Shown piece after piece: positions 28,701-40,700 of a DNA stretch of 64,000 nucleotides. A program made the translations under genes and the position numbers. The DNA comes from Pseudomonas sp. 7SR1 (lineage in GTDB: Bacteria > Pseudomonadota > Gammaproteobacteria > Pseudomonadales > Pseudomonadaceae), in contig NZ_LT707064.1 of the NCBI RefSeq assembly GCF_900156465.1, positions 4,665,001-4,729,000 on the forward strand. The letters are read 5' to 3'. The notes under the pieces were generated by a model. The model did not search any database. It saw only the letters and a list, made by a program, of their open reading frames with translations, and was not told the origin of the DNA. Numbering within the stretch: the first letter of the stretch is position 1; every line of letters starts with the position of its first letter.

Positions 28701-31700
28701 TCCGCGCCTGGTGGCGTACTGGGTGGGGCAGGCGGACAGCCCGGTATCCGAGGCCCAGTTACGCGAGGCCCTGCACGCCTGTCTGCCTGAGTACATGCAG
28801 CCTGGGGCCTACGTGGCCTTGCCGACCCTGCCCCTGACCCCCAACGGCAAGCTGGACCGCGGCGCGCTGCCGGCGCCGGAGCAGACGGAAAGCGATCATT
28901 TCGAAGCGCCCCAAGGGCCGCTGGAGACTCAACTGGCGTCGATCTGGAGTCGCCTGCTGGGACGCCCACGGGTAGGCCGTGAGGACCATTTCTTCCAATC
29001 CGGCGGCCATTCGCTGCTGGCGGTGCAACTGATTTCCCAACTGCGCCAGCAACTGCGCATCGAACTGCCCCTGGCCTGCGTGTTCGATCACCCGACCCTG
29101 GCGCGGCAGGCCCGTGCCATCGAATCCCTGGGAGCGTCCGGGTTGTCCGGGGCGGCGCCTGTTCCGGCGGCGATGCGCCCGGCGCGGCTACCGTTGTCCT
29201 TCGCCCAGCAGCGCCTGTGGTTCATCGCCCACCTCGATGCCCAGGCCAGCGCGGCCTACCACATGGCCGGCGGACTGCGCCTGCGGGGAGCGCTTGACCC
29301 AGCGGCGTTGCAGGCCGCCCTGTCGCGAATCGTCGAGCGGCATGAAGCCTTGCGCACCCGGTTCGTTTCCGAGGGCGCGCAACCGTTCCAGATCATCGAC
29401 CCGCCGCAGGCCTTCGCCATGCCCGTCGACGACCTGCGCGGCCAGCCCCCGGCGGTCTTCCAGGCCCACTGCACCGCCGAGGCCCAGGCACCGTTCGACC
29501 TGGCGCGCGGTCCGCTGATCCGTGCGCGCCTGTTGCGCCTGGAGGAGCAGGAGCACGTCTTGCTGGTCACGCTGCACCACATCGTCGGCGATGCCTGGTC
29601 GTTATCGGTCATCACCCGGGAACTGACTGAACTGTACCGGGCCTTTGTCCACGGCCAGGCCGACCGCCTGCCGCCACTGGCCATCCAGTACGCCGACTAT
29701 GCCCTGTGGCAGCGCTCTGCGCGCCAGGCGCAACGGATCGCCGAACAACTGGCCTACTGGCGCACCCAGCTCGAAGACGCACCGCCGCTGTTGAACCTCG
29801 CCCTGGACCGCCCTCGCCCGGCGCACCAGGATTTCACCGGTGCCAGCCTGGAGGTGGGCATCGACGCCCACCTGGTCCAGTCGCTCAAGCACGTGGCCGA
29901 ACGACATGGCTGCACCCTGTTCATGACGCTCCTGGCCGCGTGGTCGGTGGTGCTGGCGCGCCTGTCGGGGCAGGACGACCTGGTCATCGGTTCGGTCCTG
30001 GCGAACCGGACCCGGGCGGAGGTCGAGCCGCTGGTCGGCTTTTTCGTCAACACCCAGGCGTTGCGGGTGCGGCTCGGTGAGGTCGATGCGTTCAGCCAAC
30101 TGCTGGCCCAGGTGCGGCGTACCGCCCTGGATGCGCAGGCCCATCAGGAAGTTGCCTTCGAGCAATTGGTCGAGGCATTGAACCCCTCGCGCTCATTGGC
30201 CCACAGTCCGATCTTCCAGGTCATGTTCGCCTGGCAGAACGCCCCGCAGCCCAGCCTGGAGCTGGACTCGCTGGAGCTGACGCCGTTATCCACCCACGAA
30301 GACAGCGCCAAGTTCGACCTGACCCTGGACCTGCACGAGCGTGACGGCCGGATTGCCGGTCGGTTCATCTACGCCACCGCCCTGTTCGAGGCCGACACTG
30401 TGCAACGTCACTGGCAGGCCTTGCACACCACCCTGCAAGCATTGGTCGCCGATGACCGACAACCGCTCGAGGCCGTGTCCATTCTCGGCCCGGCCGAGCG
30501 CGAACACGTGCTGCACACCTTCAATGCCACCGCCCGTGACTACCCTCGCGATGAGTCGCTGCCTCGCCTGTTCGAGGCGCAGGTCAAGCGGCGGCCCGAG
30601 GCGACGGCGATCCAGACCGGCGAGCAGTCCCTGAGCTATCGCCAGCTCGATGAGCGCGCCAGCCGACTGGCCGGTTGGCTGGCCGAACACGGCGTGGTGC
30701 CGGGCGCCCGGGTTGCCCTGTGCCTTGCCCGTGGCCCACGGTTGATCGTGGCGATCCTGGCGATCCTGAAAAACGGCGCGGCCTATGTGCCCATCGACAC
30801 GGCCACGCCCTCGGAGCGGCGCCGCAATCTGCTGCACGATTGCGGCAGCGCCTGGTTGCTGGTGGACGAACCGCACTCGATCCCCGCGGACCCAGCCGTC
30901 CAATCCCTTGCCTTGGCGACCTGGGAAGACACCCTGGACAGCGTCGCGGCGCCCGCCGCGGATGTACCGCGGCCCGCCGACGCGACGGCCTGCGTCATGT
31001 ACACCTCCGGCTCGACCGGCGTGCCCAAGGGGGTGCAGGTGCCCCACCGCGCCATCACCCGCCTGGTGCGCAACAACGGTTTCGCCGATTTCAACGCCCA
31101 GGATCGCATCGCCCTGGCCGCCAACCCGGCCTTCGACGCCAGCACCCTGGAAATCTGGGGCGCATTGCTCAACGGCGGCTGCCTGGTGGTCTGTCCCCGC
31201 GACACCCTGCTGGATGCGGCCCGGTTCAATGAACATCTGCTGCGCCATGAAGTCAGCGTCCTCTGGCTCACCGCCGGGCTGTTCCATCAGTTCGCCGAAC
31301 CTCTGGCCCCGGCCTTCGCGGCCCTGCGCTACCTGATGGTGGGCGGCGATGTGCTCGATCCCCGGCGCATCGCCCAGGTGTTGCGCCACTCGCCGCCCCA
31401 GCATCTGCTCAACGGCTACGGTCCCACCGAAAGCACCACCTTCGCCACCACCCATCGCATCACCCTGGAAGACGCCCTGGCCGGTGACATTCCCATCGGC
31501 AAGCCGATCGGCAATACCCAGGTCTACGTGCTCGACGACCAACGTCGCCCCGTGCCCATCGGCGTCGCCGGCGAGCTGTACATCGGCGGCGATGGCCTGG
31601 CCCTGGGTTACCTGAACCAGCCGCAGTTGAGCGAACAGCGCTTCGTGCCCCATCCCTTCGACCCGACGCCGGGGGCGCGGTTGTACCGCACCGGCGACCT

Positions 31701-34700
31701 GGCGCGCTGGCGCGTCGACGGCGTGTTGCTGTTCCTGGGGCGCAACGACTTCCAGGTCAAGATCCGCGGTTTCCGGATCGAGCTGGGGGAGATCGAGGCG
31801 CAGCTCAAGGCCTTGCCACCCGTGACCGAAGCGGTGGTGCTGGCCGACGCCCAGCAACGCCTGCTGGCCTACTTCACCGCCACCAGCGCCCAGGACCCCA
31901 GCGAACTGCGCGCCCGGTTGGCCGCGGTGCTCCCGGACTACATGCTGCCCGCCGCGTTCGTCCAGATGGACGCCTTCAGCCTCACCGCCAACGGCAAGCT
32001 AGACCGCCGCACCTTGCCCGAGCCGGGAGAAGCTCACTTCGCCCTGCACCGCTACGACGCGCCGCAGGGACCGGTGGAAACCCGCCTGGCCGAACTCTGG
32101 GCCCAGGTCCTGGGCGTACCGCGTGTCGGTCGCCAGGACAATTTCTTTGCCCTGGGCGGTCACTCCCTGCTGGCCGTGCAGATGGTGGAGCAACTGCGTA
32201 CGCAAGGCTGGTCCCTCGACGTGCGCACCTTGTTCGCCACGCCCAATGTCGCCGCGCTGGCCGTCGCCCTGGCGCAACGCCCGCAAGCTTCTGACCAGGC
32301 CCCCGTTTCGGCGGGCACCGCCATTGCCCCGGGCTGCACCCGCATCACACCTGAAATGCTGCCCTTGGTGCACCTGACCCAGGCGCAGATCGACCGTATC
32401 GTCGCCAATGTCGAAGGCGGCGCGGCCAACGTGCAGGACATCTATCCGATGGCTCCCCTGCAAGAGGGCCTGTTCTTTCATTATTTGCTCCAGGACCAAG
32501 GCGATACCTACCTGCTGCACACCACCCTGGCGTTCACCGACGAGGCGCGACTGGATGGGTTCTGCCTGGCACTGCAGCAAGTCATCGCCCGCCACGATAT
32601 CCTGCGGACCGCCCTGGCCTGGGAGGGCCTCGACGAGCCGGTGCAGGTGGTCTGGCGCGAGGCGCCGTTGCCCATCGAGGTCCTGCGCATCACCGAAGCC
32701 GATGCGCTCACCCAACTGCTGGCCCACACCGACGCCCGCACCCGGCGCCTGGACATCCGCCAGGCGCCTCTGCTGCGGGTGGTGAAGGCATTCGACGCCC
32801 GGGAGCAACGCTGGTTACTGCAGGTACTGCACCACCATCTGGTGCTGGACCACACCACGCTGGAACGCATGGTCGAGGAGATCGTCCTGATCCAGCAGGG
32901 CCAGGCAGCGCAGCTACGTGAGCCCGTACCGTTCCGCCATTTCGTGGCCAACGCTCGACATGGCCAGGACACCGACCGGCAGCAGGCTTTTTTCCAGCGC
33001 ATGCTGGCCGACGTCAGCGAACCCACGGCACCGTTCGGCCTGCTCGACGTTCAGAATACCGGCGCCCTCGACGAGGCCCGCGGGACATTGGAACCGGAAC
33101 TGGCGCGGGCCCTGCGCCAGGCGGCGCGACGCCACCAAGTGAGCGCCGCCAGCCTGTTCCACCTGGCCATGGCCCTGGTGCTGGGCAAAGCCACCGGACG
33201 CGCCGACGTGGTGTTCGGCACGGTCTTGCTGGGTCGCTTGCAAGGCGTGCAGGGGGCCGACCAGGCGCTGGGGGTGTTCATCAATACCCTGCCCCTGCGC
33301 ATCGACTTGGCGAACAGCCCGATCGGCGACAGCCTGCAGCACACCCACCAGGCGCTGATGGCCTTGCTCGAACACGAACATGCGGCCCTGGCCCTGGCCC
33401 AACGCTGCAGTGGCGTGCCGGCGGGGACCCCGCTCTTTTCCGCGCTGCTGAATTTCCGCTACAGCCTGCAAGACACGCCCCACCAGAGTGTCGAAGGCAT
33501 GCGCGTACTGAGCACCGCCGAACGCACCAATTATCCCTTCACGTTTTCCGTGGACGACCTCGGCGAAGGTTTCAGCGTGACCGCACAGATCGCCGGGGCA
33601 GTGGGTGCTCAGCGAGCCTGGGACTTCATGCATCAGGCCCTCGCCAGCCTGGTGGATGCCCTGGAAAACAGCCCGCAACGGCTCGCCCGGACCCTGAATG
33701 TCCTGCCGGCACAAGAACACCTGCGGCTGGCGCGTTTCAATGCCACGCAGCGCCCGCGGCCGGAACGGGCCTTGCTGCACGAACGCTTCGAAGCCCAGGC
33801 GCGTCTCACTCCCGCGGCCGACGCGGTGCGCTGCGACGCGCGCGTGCTCAGCTATGGGCAACTCGATCAGCAGGCCACTCGCCTGGCCCGGCACCTGCGG
33901 GCGCTGGGGGTAGGCCCCGACGCTCGGGTCGGCATCCACCTGCGGCGCAGCCCGGAACTGATCGTCGCGCTGCTCGCCGTGCTCAAGGCCGGCGGCGCCT
34001 ATGTGCCCCTGGACCCGGCCTATCCCGCGCAACGCCTGGCCTACATGCTCGATGACAGCGCGCCGGTGGCGATACTGACCATGAGCGATGCGCCACTGGA
34101 CCTTGTCCTTGCCGCTGACTGCCAGCGCCTCGATGTGGACCGCGCACTGCGCAGCGACGAGACGGACGCCACAGCGTTGGCGCCGGCATTGGAGGCACCG
34201 GCATTGGAGTCCCGCCACCTGGCCTACATGATCTACACCTCCGGCTCCACCGGCCAACCCAAGGGGGTGATGATCGAGCACGGTAACGCCCGCAACTTCC
34301 TCGACTGGGCCTTGCGCAGCTTCGACCCTCAGACCCTGGAACACAGCCTGTTCAGCACCTCCATCAACTTCGACCTGTCGGTGTTCGAATGCTTCGTGCC
34401 GTTATCCTGCGGTGGCGTGCTGGAACTGGTGGACGACGCCCTTGCCCTGCTTGAACGGCGCCCGGCGTTGAGCCTGCTCAACACCGTGCCGTCAGCTGCC
34501 GACGCGTTGCTGCGGGCCGATGCCCTGCCGGCTTCGCTGCAAACCCTCAACCTGGCCGGCGAAGCCCTGCCGCGCCACCTGGTGGAACGGCTGTTCGCCG
34601 ACAGCGAGGTGCGTCGGGTCAATAACCTCTATGGCCCCACCGAAACCACGGTCTACTCGACCTGGGTGTCGATGGACCGCGAACAGGGTTTCGTCCCGCA

Positions 34701-37700
34701 CATTGGCCGGCCCATCGACAACACCCAGGTGCATGTCCTGGACGAGGCCTTGCAACCGCTGCCGATCGGCGTGATGGGAGAGCTGTACATCGGCGGCGCA
34801 GGTGTCGGGCGCGGCTACCATCGCCGACCGGAACTGACCCGCGAGCGCTTCCTGGCCGATCCGTTCAGCGATGATCCGGCGGCTCGCCTGTACCGCACCG
34901 GCGACCTGGGCTTCTGGGACGCCGACGGCCAGCTCCATTACCTGGGGCGCAACGACTTCCAGGTCAAGATTCGCGGCTTCCGCATCGAACTGGGGGAAAT
35001 CGAAGCCGCCCTGCTCGCCCTGCCTCAGGTGGCGGCCGCCGCCGTGCTGGCGGTCCGGCGCGGCGCTCGCGAACCGGCCCTGGTGGCCTATGCCGTCGCG
35101 GCCGAGGACAGCGCGCCGCTGGTGCCCGGCGCCTTGCGCGACGCCCTGGCGAGCCGTCTGCCGGGGTACATGGTGCCGGCGCTGATCGTGCCCCTGGATG
35201 TCCTGCCCCTGACCCCCAACGGCAAGCTCGACCGCGCGGCCCTGCCGGCACCTGGGGAAGAAGCCTGGGCCGTCCAGGCCTACGAGGCGCCGCGGGGGGA
35301 ACAGGAAACGCTCATGGCCGAGATCTGGTGCGACCTTTTGGCCGTCGCCCGGGTCGGTCGCCACGACAACTTCTTCGAATTGGGCGGGCATTCGCTGCTG
35401 GCGGTGCAATGGGTATCCCGGGTGCGCCAACGCCTGGGCCTGGAGTTGTCCCTGGCCACCTTGTATGCCCACCCCACCGTGGCCGAACTGGCCACTCTCA
35501 TGGGCAGCGCCTCACGCTCCGCGCTGGCACCGATCGCCGTGCTGCCGGAAGCGGCCGTCCGGCCCCTGTCCTTTGCCCAGCAGCGCCTTTGGTTCATCGC
35601 CCGCCTGGACGCCCAGGCGAGCGCCGCGTACCACATCAGTGGCGCCCTGCGCCTGGACGGCGAACTGGACGAAGCCGCCCTGCGCAACGCCCTGACCCGC
35701 ATCGTCGAGCGCCACGCCGTACTGCGCACGCGCTTCATCGAGCAGGACGGCGAAGTGAGGCAAGTCGTCGACCCGCAGCCGCGCTGGAGCTTCTCGCGCC
35801 TGGAGCCGGACGCGAGCGATCTGCGGGCGGTCCTGGCGAGCGATGCGGCGCAGCCGTTCGCCCTGGACGAAGGCCCCTTGCTGCGAGTGTTGCTGGCGCG
35901 CCAGAACCCCGCCAGTCATGTGTTGCAAGTGACCCTGCACCACATCGTTGCCGACGGCTGGTCCATCGGCGTGCTGATCGACGAACTGTCGCTGTTGTAC
36001 CGGGCGTTTCGCCAAGGTGCGCCGGATCCACTGCCGGCCCTGGCGATCCAGTACGCCGACTATGCCGCCTGGCAGCGGGAATGGCTGGTGGGCGAGCGCC
36101 ACGCCGAGCAACTGGCCTATTGGCTGGAGCATCTGCGCGACGCACCGCAACGGTTGGACCTGCCCAGCGATCGGCCACGGCCGCCGCGCCAGGATTTCTC
36201 CGGGGCACGCCTGGCCGTGGCGCTGGACGCGCCGTTGAGCGCCGCGCTCAAGGCCTTGAGCCGCCGCCATGGCACGTCGCTGTACATGACACTGCTGGCG
36301 GCCTGGGCGATCGTGATCGGGCGCCTCGCCGTACAGGAACGCGTGGTGATCGGCACGCCGGTGGCCAACCGCACCCGCAGTGAAGTCGAGCCATTGATCG
36401 GCTTCTTCGTCAACACCCAGGCGCTGTGTATCGACCTGGGCGGACAGCCGGACGTCGGCCAGTTGCTGGCCCAGGTGCGCCAGCATGCGTTGCAGGCCCA
36501 GGCCCACCAGGACGTACCTTTCGAACAGGTGGTCGAAGCCCTCAACCCGCCGCGTTCCCTGGCCCACAGCCCGGTATTCCAACTGATGTTCGCCTGGCAG
36601 AACGCGCCCCGCGGCGCCCTCGACCTCGACGGGCTGAGCCTCGCGCCCTTGGCTGCCGAGCAGACCACCGCGCCGTTCGACGTGTCCCTGGAACTCTACG
36701 AAGCCCAAGGGTGCATCGTCGGCGGGCTCAACTACGCCACCGCGCTGTTCGATGCCGACAGCCTGCAACGGCACTGGGGTTACCTGGTCAACGTGCTGCG
36801 CCAGTTGTGCGCCGACGATCGGCAGCCGCTGGCGCACCTGTCCCTGGTGGATGCACAGGAGCGTGAGCGCCTGCTGCACCAGCTCAACCCGGCCCCGACC
36901 CCGTTCCCCCAGGCGGGCTGGGTGCATGAACGGTTCGAACGCAGGGCACTGGAGCAGCCCGACGCTATCGCGGTCGAGTTGCATGGGCGCGGGCTGAGCT
37001 ACGCCGAGCTCGACCGTCAGGCCAATCACCTGGCCTGGCGGATGATCGAACAAGGGGCCGGCACCGGCCAGCGGGTGGCCATCCACCTGCCGCGCAGCCT
37101 GGAGATGGTGCTGGCAGTGATTGCCACGCTCAAGACCGGGGCGGCCTATGTGCCGCTCGATCCCAGTCAGCCCCTGGCTCGTCGCCAGGGCATCGTCGAG
37201 GATTGCCAGCCGTGCCTGCTGCTGTGGGATGACCAGCGTGTCGAAGGGCTGCGAGTCGGCGACACGTGCACGCCGCTGTCGGTTCGACTGGCGGTTACGG
37301 CAGACCAGGCCCTTGCCGCGCCGCCACTTGGACAACCGTCCCTTTCGGACCTGGCCTACGTCATGTACACCTCCGGCTCCACCGGGTTGCCCAAGGGCGT
37401 GGCCATGGGTCACCTGGCCCTGAGCAACCTGTTGGCCTGGCAAGCCGCACAGGCGCTGCCCGGGCCGGCCCGGACCCTGCAATTCGCCGCCTTGGGGTTC
37501 GATGTCGCGTTCCAGGAAATCTTCTCGACCCTGGGCAGCGGCGGTACCCTGGTGCTGCTGGAAGAAGCCCAGCGCCTGGATCTCGCGGCGTTGCCGCACT
37601 GGCTTGCCCAGGAGCGCATCGAGCGGCTGTTCCTGCCCTATATCGCCCTGGCGGGCCTGGCCGAAAATTGGGCCAGCGACCCCGTGGAACTGCCCGCCCT

Positions 37701-40700
37701 GCGCGATGTGGTGGTCGCCGGCGAAGCGTTGCGCATCACCGGCCCGTTGCGCGAGCTGTTCAAGCGCCACCCGCGCGCGCGGCTGCACAACCACTACGGC
37801 CCGACCGAAACCCACGTGGTGTGTACGCACACCCTGCCCGACGCCCCCGAGCAGTGGGCAGACGTGCCGGTGATCGGGCGCCCCATCGCCAACACCCAGG
37901 TGTGCCTGCTCGATGCCAACGGCCACTGGGTCCCCCAAGGCGTCGCCGGCGAACTGCACGTCGCCGGCGTGGCCCTGGCCCAGGGCTACCTGAATCGGCC
38001 GGACCTGACCGCCGAGCGCTTCATCGCCCATCCGTTCGATGCCGCCCCTGGCGCGCGTCTCTATAAGACCGGCGACCTGGCGCGCTGGACCGCCGAAGGT
38101 ACGCTGCAATACCTGGGACGCAACGACTCGCAAGTGAAGATCCGTGGCTATCGCGTCGAACTGACGGAGGTGGAGAGCCGCCTCGACCAGGTACCCGGTG
38201 TGCGCGAATCGGTGGTGGTGATGCTGCCGGGGGACGGGGGCCATCCGCGCCTGATCGCCTACTTCAGCGCCACCGAGCCACTGTCGCCCCTGGCCTTGCG
38301 CAGCCAGCTGAGCGAACGCTTGCCCGAATACATGCTGCCCAGCGCCTTCGTACAGCTGCAGGCACTGCCGCAGACCGGCAATGGCAAGGTCGATCGGCAG
38401 CGCCTGCCGGCACCGGCTCCCGAGGCGTTCGCGCAGACCGAATACAGCCCGCCCCAAGGCGAACTGGAGACCACCCTGGCGGCGATCTGGAGCGAACTGC
38501 TGGGGGTCGAGCCCATCGGCCGCCAGGACGACTTCTTCGCCTTGGGCGGACACTCCTTGCTGGCCCTGCGATTGCTGGCTCAAGTGCGTCACCGGCTGGG
38601 CCTGGAAGTGCCGCTGTCGGCGGTCTTCGCCCAACCGAGCTTGCACGCCCTGGCCAGCGTGCTGCAGGACGCCGGGCACAGTCGCCTGGGCCCCTTGCAG
38701 GAGGCCGACCGCAGCCAGCCCCTGCCCCTGTCGTTCGCTCAACAGAACCTCTGGCTGATCCAACAGCTCAATCCGGATTCGACGGCAGCCTTCAACATGC
38801 CGGCAGGCTTGCGGCTGCGTGGCGAACTGGATATCGAGGCGTTGCGTCGTGCCCTGGATCGTATCGTCGCCCGTCATGAAAGCCTGCGGACCCGGTTCGT
38901 GAGCCTCGCCGGCCAGGCGCGTCAGGTGATCGACCCGCCACGCTCGCTGGCCCTGGAGGTCGTCGACCTGAGCGTGCCCGGCGCGGCGGACTGGCAAGCG
39001 CTGTGCGCCGAGCAGGCCAATCAGCCGTTCGACCTGACGAGCCAGTGGCCGATCCGCGCCTGCCTGTTACGCCTGGGCGCCGATGACCATGTCCTGCTGG
39101 TGACCGTGCACCACCTGGTCTCGGACGGCTGGTCCATGGGCGTGCTCACCGAGGAGTTCTCCGGTCTTTACCAGGCCTTCAGCCAGGGCCGGGGCGATCC
39201 CCTGCCGCCCCTGGCCCGCCAGTATGGCGACTACACGCTGTGGCAACGCCAATGGCTGCAAGCAGACGAACTGCAACGCCAACGCACCTATTGGACACGA
39301 CACCTGAGCGGTGCGCCGACTTGCGTCACCCTGCCCACCGACCGCCCTCGTCCGGCCCGGCAGGACTACGCCGGGGCCAGCCTGCCGGTGCGCATCGAGC
39401 CCGGACTGACCCAGGCGCTCAAGGCCCTCGGACGGCGCCATGGCACGACCCTGTACATGACCTTGCTGGCGGCCTGGGCCGTGGTGGTCAGCCGATTCTC
39501 GGGACAATCGGAGGTGGTCATCGGCTCGCCCGTGGCCAATCGCAACCGGGTCGAGCTCGAATCGATGATCGGCTTCTTCGTGAACTTCCAGGCCCTGCGC
39601 ATCGACTTGGACGAAGGGCCCCGGGTGGACACGTTGCTGGCCCAGGTCAAGGGCCTGGCATTGGCCGCCCAGGAGCACCAGGACATACCGTTCGAGCAGG
39701 TCATCGAAGCACTCAACCCGCCTCGCTCACTGGCCCACAACGCCATTTTCCAATTGATGCTGGCCTGGCAGAACGCTCCCCAGGGCAACCTGGACCTGGG
39801 CAATGGCCTGCAGTTGCACAGCGTCGGCGCGCCGGTCAGCACGGCCAAGTTCGACCTGGCCCTGGATGTCCATGAGGTGGGCGACGCCATCAAGGGCGGA
39901 TTCAACTACGCCACCGCCCTGTTCGATGCCGATACCGTGGACCGTCACTGGCATGCGTTGCTGGCGGTATTGCGGGCGATGGTGGACGACGATCGGCAAC
40001 CCGTGGCCGGCATCGACCTGCTCAGCCAGGCCGAACGCGACCAGTTGCTGCACGGCTTCAATCCGCCGCCGCCCGGCTTGCCGGCGCCGGTCGGTGAGCG
40101 CCTGCACCAGCGCTTCGAGGCCCAGGTGGCTAGCCGTGGCGACGCGGTGGCGGTTCAGTTCGGGACGCAGAGCTTGAGCTACCGGGCGCTCAACGAACGG
40201 GCCAATCGCCTGGCCCATCGCCTGCGCGAGCTGGGCGTGGGCCCGGATGACCGCGTGGCGATCCTGGCCGAGCGGGGTCTCGACCTTTTGGTCGGCATCC
40301 TCGCCACCCTCAAGGCCGGAGGCGCCTATGTGCCCCTGGATCCGGTCTATCCGGCGCAGCGCCTGAATTTCATGCTCGACGACAGCGCGCCGCAGGTGCT
40401 CCTGGCCCTCGAAGCACTGCCGGCAACAGTGCGGGCGCCGGCATCGTGCGTCACCGTTTCGCTGGACCCGGACGCCGGTGGCTGGAGCCATCTGTCTGGG
40501 GCGAACCCGGCAAGCGATCCCCGGGCCAGCGATACGGACCTGGCCTATATCATCTACACCTCGGGTTCCACCGGCGAACCCAAGGGCGTGATGATCGAAC
40601 ATCGCGCGGTGCTGCGGCTGTTCAGCGCCACCGACGCCTGGTTCGGCTTCAACGACCGGGACGTCTGGACGCTGTTCCACTCCTTCGCCTTCGATTTCTC

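Noticed and set aside
31000..32198. The near-identical NRPS segment as an assembly error
   Set aside because: The two copies carry eight distinct differences clustered at one end and sit in clearly different flanking modules, so a simple assembly duplication is unlikely, though long reads would settle it.
35512..38997. 1161-codon minus-strand open frame inside the second NRPS gene, and many other long antisense frames there
   Set aside because: High GC keeps the antisense frame open. The translation is a low-complexity Arg/Gly/Gln/His mixture without motifs, while the plus strand encodes continuous NRPS domains.
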